This document shows, piece by piece, positions 40,775 through 42,463 of a stretch of 42,463 nt of DNA (its first letter is position 1; each line of letters opens with the position of its first letter). Position numbers and translations under genes: made by a program. The stretch comes from Nitrospinota bacterium (GTDB lineage: Bacteria > JADFOP01 > DATKYB01): NCBI GenBank assembly GCA_035528715.1, contig DATKYB010000028.1:1-42463 (forward strand). The letters run 5' to 3'. The notes under the pieces were generated by a model, which had not been told where the DNA came from, did no database searches, and saw nothing but the letters and a program-made list of their open reading frames with translations.

Positions 40775-42463
40775 ATGTCAGAAAATATTGATATATCAAA
40801 AGTTATCTTAAAAAAAGAGGGAGTAAAATTTCTTAGAGAGGCTGGAGACATCTCAGAGGTTCTTAAAAAAGAGGAGCAAATTCCTTCTTTTTTGGATAAT
40901 ATAGAGATTACACCCAGAGGCCTTCTCAGTAATCCCGAACTCTTCGACTTTCTTAAAAAGGAGCTGGAATCCAAGACAATAAAAGATTACTTTCAAGGGC
41001 TTGTTACTGAAGATAGGAAAGAAGATATCTTTGTAATCAGGAGAAGATTAAAGGAAGAAGGAGTCATTGAGAATAAAAAAGATTCAGGCAATATCCTCTC
41101 CCAGCTTTTGTTTCACCAGATATCGGATCATAATGATATCCTATCCCCTGAGAAAAGAGGTTTAAAGATATTAAATATCTATAGCATAAAGAGGCTCAAG
41201 ACCCTCTTAGAGAAAGAATATAAAACTCTTGAGAATGAGAAATTAGGTCTTCAACAAAAATTAGCAGATTTAAAGAGTCGTATAGAAAAAATATCCTTTT
41301 CTTTAGAACCAAGATATGGAAATCATAAAAATCTTGAAAAGGAATTCTATACCGCCCTTTCTGATTATCAATCCTTCCAAGAAGAGTTTAAGAAAAAAAC
41401 AGTAGAAATCGATGTAAAGCTAAAGAAACTTGAAAAGGTTCTCTCCATTGGTAGCGAATCAATAAAGTCTTTTCAGACGATGTATTCTCAGGGAAAAAAG
41501 ATATATGTTGATAACAATTTTAGAAGGCTTGACCAAAGAATCGTTGAATCGAAACAGGAAAAATATAGAAAGCTTGAAAGGCTTTACAGTCAGGCAAAGG
41601 ATGAGAAAAAGGAGTGGCAGGAAAAGCTGAATAAGAAAGAAATCAGTCTAGCTAATCTCAAGAGTAAATTTAAGACCAGTGAAAAGATGATTAAATATTT
41701 CGAGCACGTTAACGAAAACTGTAAGAGGACAGAAAAAAAGTTAAAAGAGGAGCTAAAGAGTTTAGAGGAAGAGAGAGCAAAGAAATCAGGCAAGCTCGAT
41801 ACTTTGGAGGAAATTATCGATTCATATGAATCTTGTAGAAAATATTTAGAAGAAGCCATCAATGAGCTGGCCATCGATATCAATTCAGTTGAAAAGAGAA
41901 TGGGTTCTTTAACCGATGCTATTTTGGGTCTTAATCAATTAAAGGATACTGAAGGGACATATAAGGAGACAGTAGAAAGAGCAAATGAGAGAATTAAGGA
42001 GTTACGGTTTTCTTTGGACAAAAATTGCCCTCTTATCAAGGCATTCATTCATAAGAAGAAGCGAGAGCTTGGTGACAGAGCGATTCTGGAAGAAGATCTT
42101 GAGTCATCCCCTCTTATTGAAGAGTATCGCACTTTAGATTCTTCTCATAAGAGATTGATGGAGGAGCTTCAAAAGGAGATAGAGGAAAGGAAAAAGATTG
42201 TCAGTGAAAGAAAGACATGTTTTGAAAGGATCAAGGAAGAGCTGGAGCGAGGAAAGGATGAGATAGAAGGAATACAGAGAGACTTGATTGATGTAGGATT
42301 CAGGTTATCAACAAATTATAGCATATTGAATCTATCATGTATAAGCCGTGAAGTTTTTTCCAATCTCTTTCTCTTTATTTTTCTAAAAAAAGATTTTCAA
42401 AAATTTTCATTGCAGGAGTTAAAAAGCGCAACAGAAGATCAGAGCCTAGTATTAAAGGAATTA
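40775..42463 (+). CDS. Long coiled-coil protein, C-terminus beyond the window
   Basis: An uninterrupted frame of 563 codons running off the right edge; ribosome binding site AAAGGGAT before ATG 40775. No signal peptide or membrane segment. Residues 1-130 are mixed (SENIDISKVILKKEG, ITPRGLLSNPELFDFLKKE). From about residue 140 to 500 it is almost continuous charged heptad sequence (YKTLENEKLGLQQKLADLK, KKLKEELKSLEEERAKK), i.e. coiled coil, with a break near 425-455. About 510-563 becomes more hydrophobic (ILNLSCISREVFSNLFLF). I recognise no family; SMC-like or structural proteins are possible, but no ATPase motif is visible in the part present. It may be read from a sigma-54 promoter. Confidence 0.7.
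   Translation, partial: MSENIDISKVILKKEGVKFLREAGDISEVLKKEEQIPSFLDNIEITPRGLLSNPELFDFLKKELESKTIKDYFQGLVTEDRKEDIFVIRRRLKEEGVIENKKDSGNILSQLLFHQISDHNDILSPEKRGLKILNIYSIKRLKTLLEKEYKTLENEKLGLQQKLADLKSRIEKISFSLEPRYGNHKNLEKEFYTALSDYQSFQEEFKKKTVEIDVKLKKLEKVLSIGSESIKSFQTMYSQGKKIYVDNNFRRLDQRIVESKQEKYRKLERLYSQAKDEKKEWQEKLNKKEISLANLKSKFKTSEKMIKYFEHVNENCKRTEKKLKEELKSLEEERAKKSGKLDTLEEIIDSYESCRKYLEEAINELAIDINSVEKRMGSLTDAILGLNQLKDTEGTYKETVERANERIKELRFSLDKNCPLIKAFIHKKKRELGDRAILEEDLESSPLIEEYRTLDSSHKRLMEELQKEIEERKKIVSERKTCFERIKEELERGKDEIEGIQRDLIDVGFRLSTNYSILNLSCISREVFSNLFLFIFLKKDFQKFSLQELKSATEDQSLVLKEL

Noticed and set aside
1-42463. tRNA, rRNA, CRISPR arrays, transposases, phage genes, toxin-antitoxin pairs.
   Set aside because: None seen on reading both strands; the ordinary housekeeping order leaves little room for a mobile element.

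Overview
The window looks like a chromosomal segment of an uncultivated, AT-rich (about one third G+C by eye), Gram-negative bacterium. Outer-membrane biology is plain: a secretin (PilQ), several lipoproteins, a LolA-like periplasmic protein and an LpoA-like PBP activator. The order pilMNOPQ-aroB-aroQ-efp-accB-accC and the yicC-gmk-coaBC cluster are arrangements I know from deltaproteobacterial and related lineages (Nitrospirota- or Schekmanbacteria-like). I cannot place it more narrowly. No rRNA, tRNA, CRISPR array or insertion sequence was seen.

Layout. 1-5.1 kb: a LolA-like secreted protein, an MltD-type lytic transglycosylase with LysM repeats, an AlbA_2 regulator, a lipoprotein metallopeptidase and a 56-residue zinc-ribbon protein. 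5.2-7.7 kb: an NrpR-type nitrogen regulator divergent from glutamate dehydrogenase, with three inverted repeats of GGYAA/TTRCC type between them. 7.9-11.5 kb (minus strand): a KaiC-like/PPDK ATP-grasp fusion protein and a ferredoxin-like protein with a Crp/Fnr-like palindrome upstream. 11.8-12.8 kb: two small exported proteins around a structured intergenic element. 13.1-17.8 kb: yicC-gmk-coaBC-udg and convergent rarA. 18.0-22.4 kb: PBP1A convergent with an LpoA-like lipoprotein. 22.4-23.3 kb: khpA with a long terminator-bearing leader. 23.3-33.8 kb: an S2P protease, then a small Xre regulator with the pil/aro/efp/acc genes. 33.8-35.2 kb: a HEAT-repeat lipoprotein. 35.2-39.1 kb (minus strand): phosphomannomutase, YqaA/DedA-like protein, mannose-1-phosphate guanylyltransferase and UppP. 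39.1-42.5 kb: a hairpin repeat element, an RNase HIII and a long coiled-coil protein cut by the window end.

Most of the DNA is housekeeping: cell wall, envelope precursors, type IV pili, fatty acid and aromatic biosynthesis. The more novel points are the NrpR/GDH control region, the catalytically incomplete KaiC-PPDK protein, the khpA leader RNA, two -24/-12 (sigma-54) promoter candidates, a PBP1A/LpoA-like pair with a C8 tract inside the activator gene, and the coiled-coil protein at the right edge. Start codons were revised for several genes because a good ribosome binding site sits before an internal ATG.
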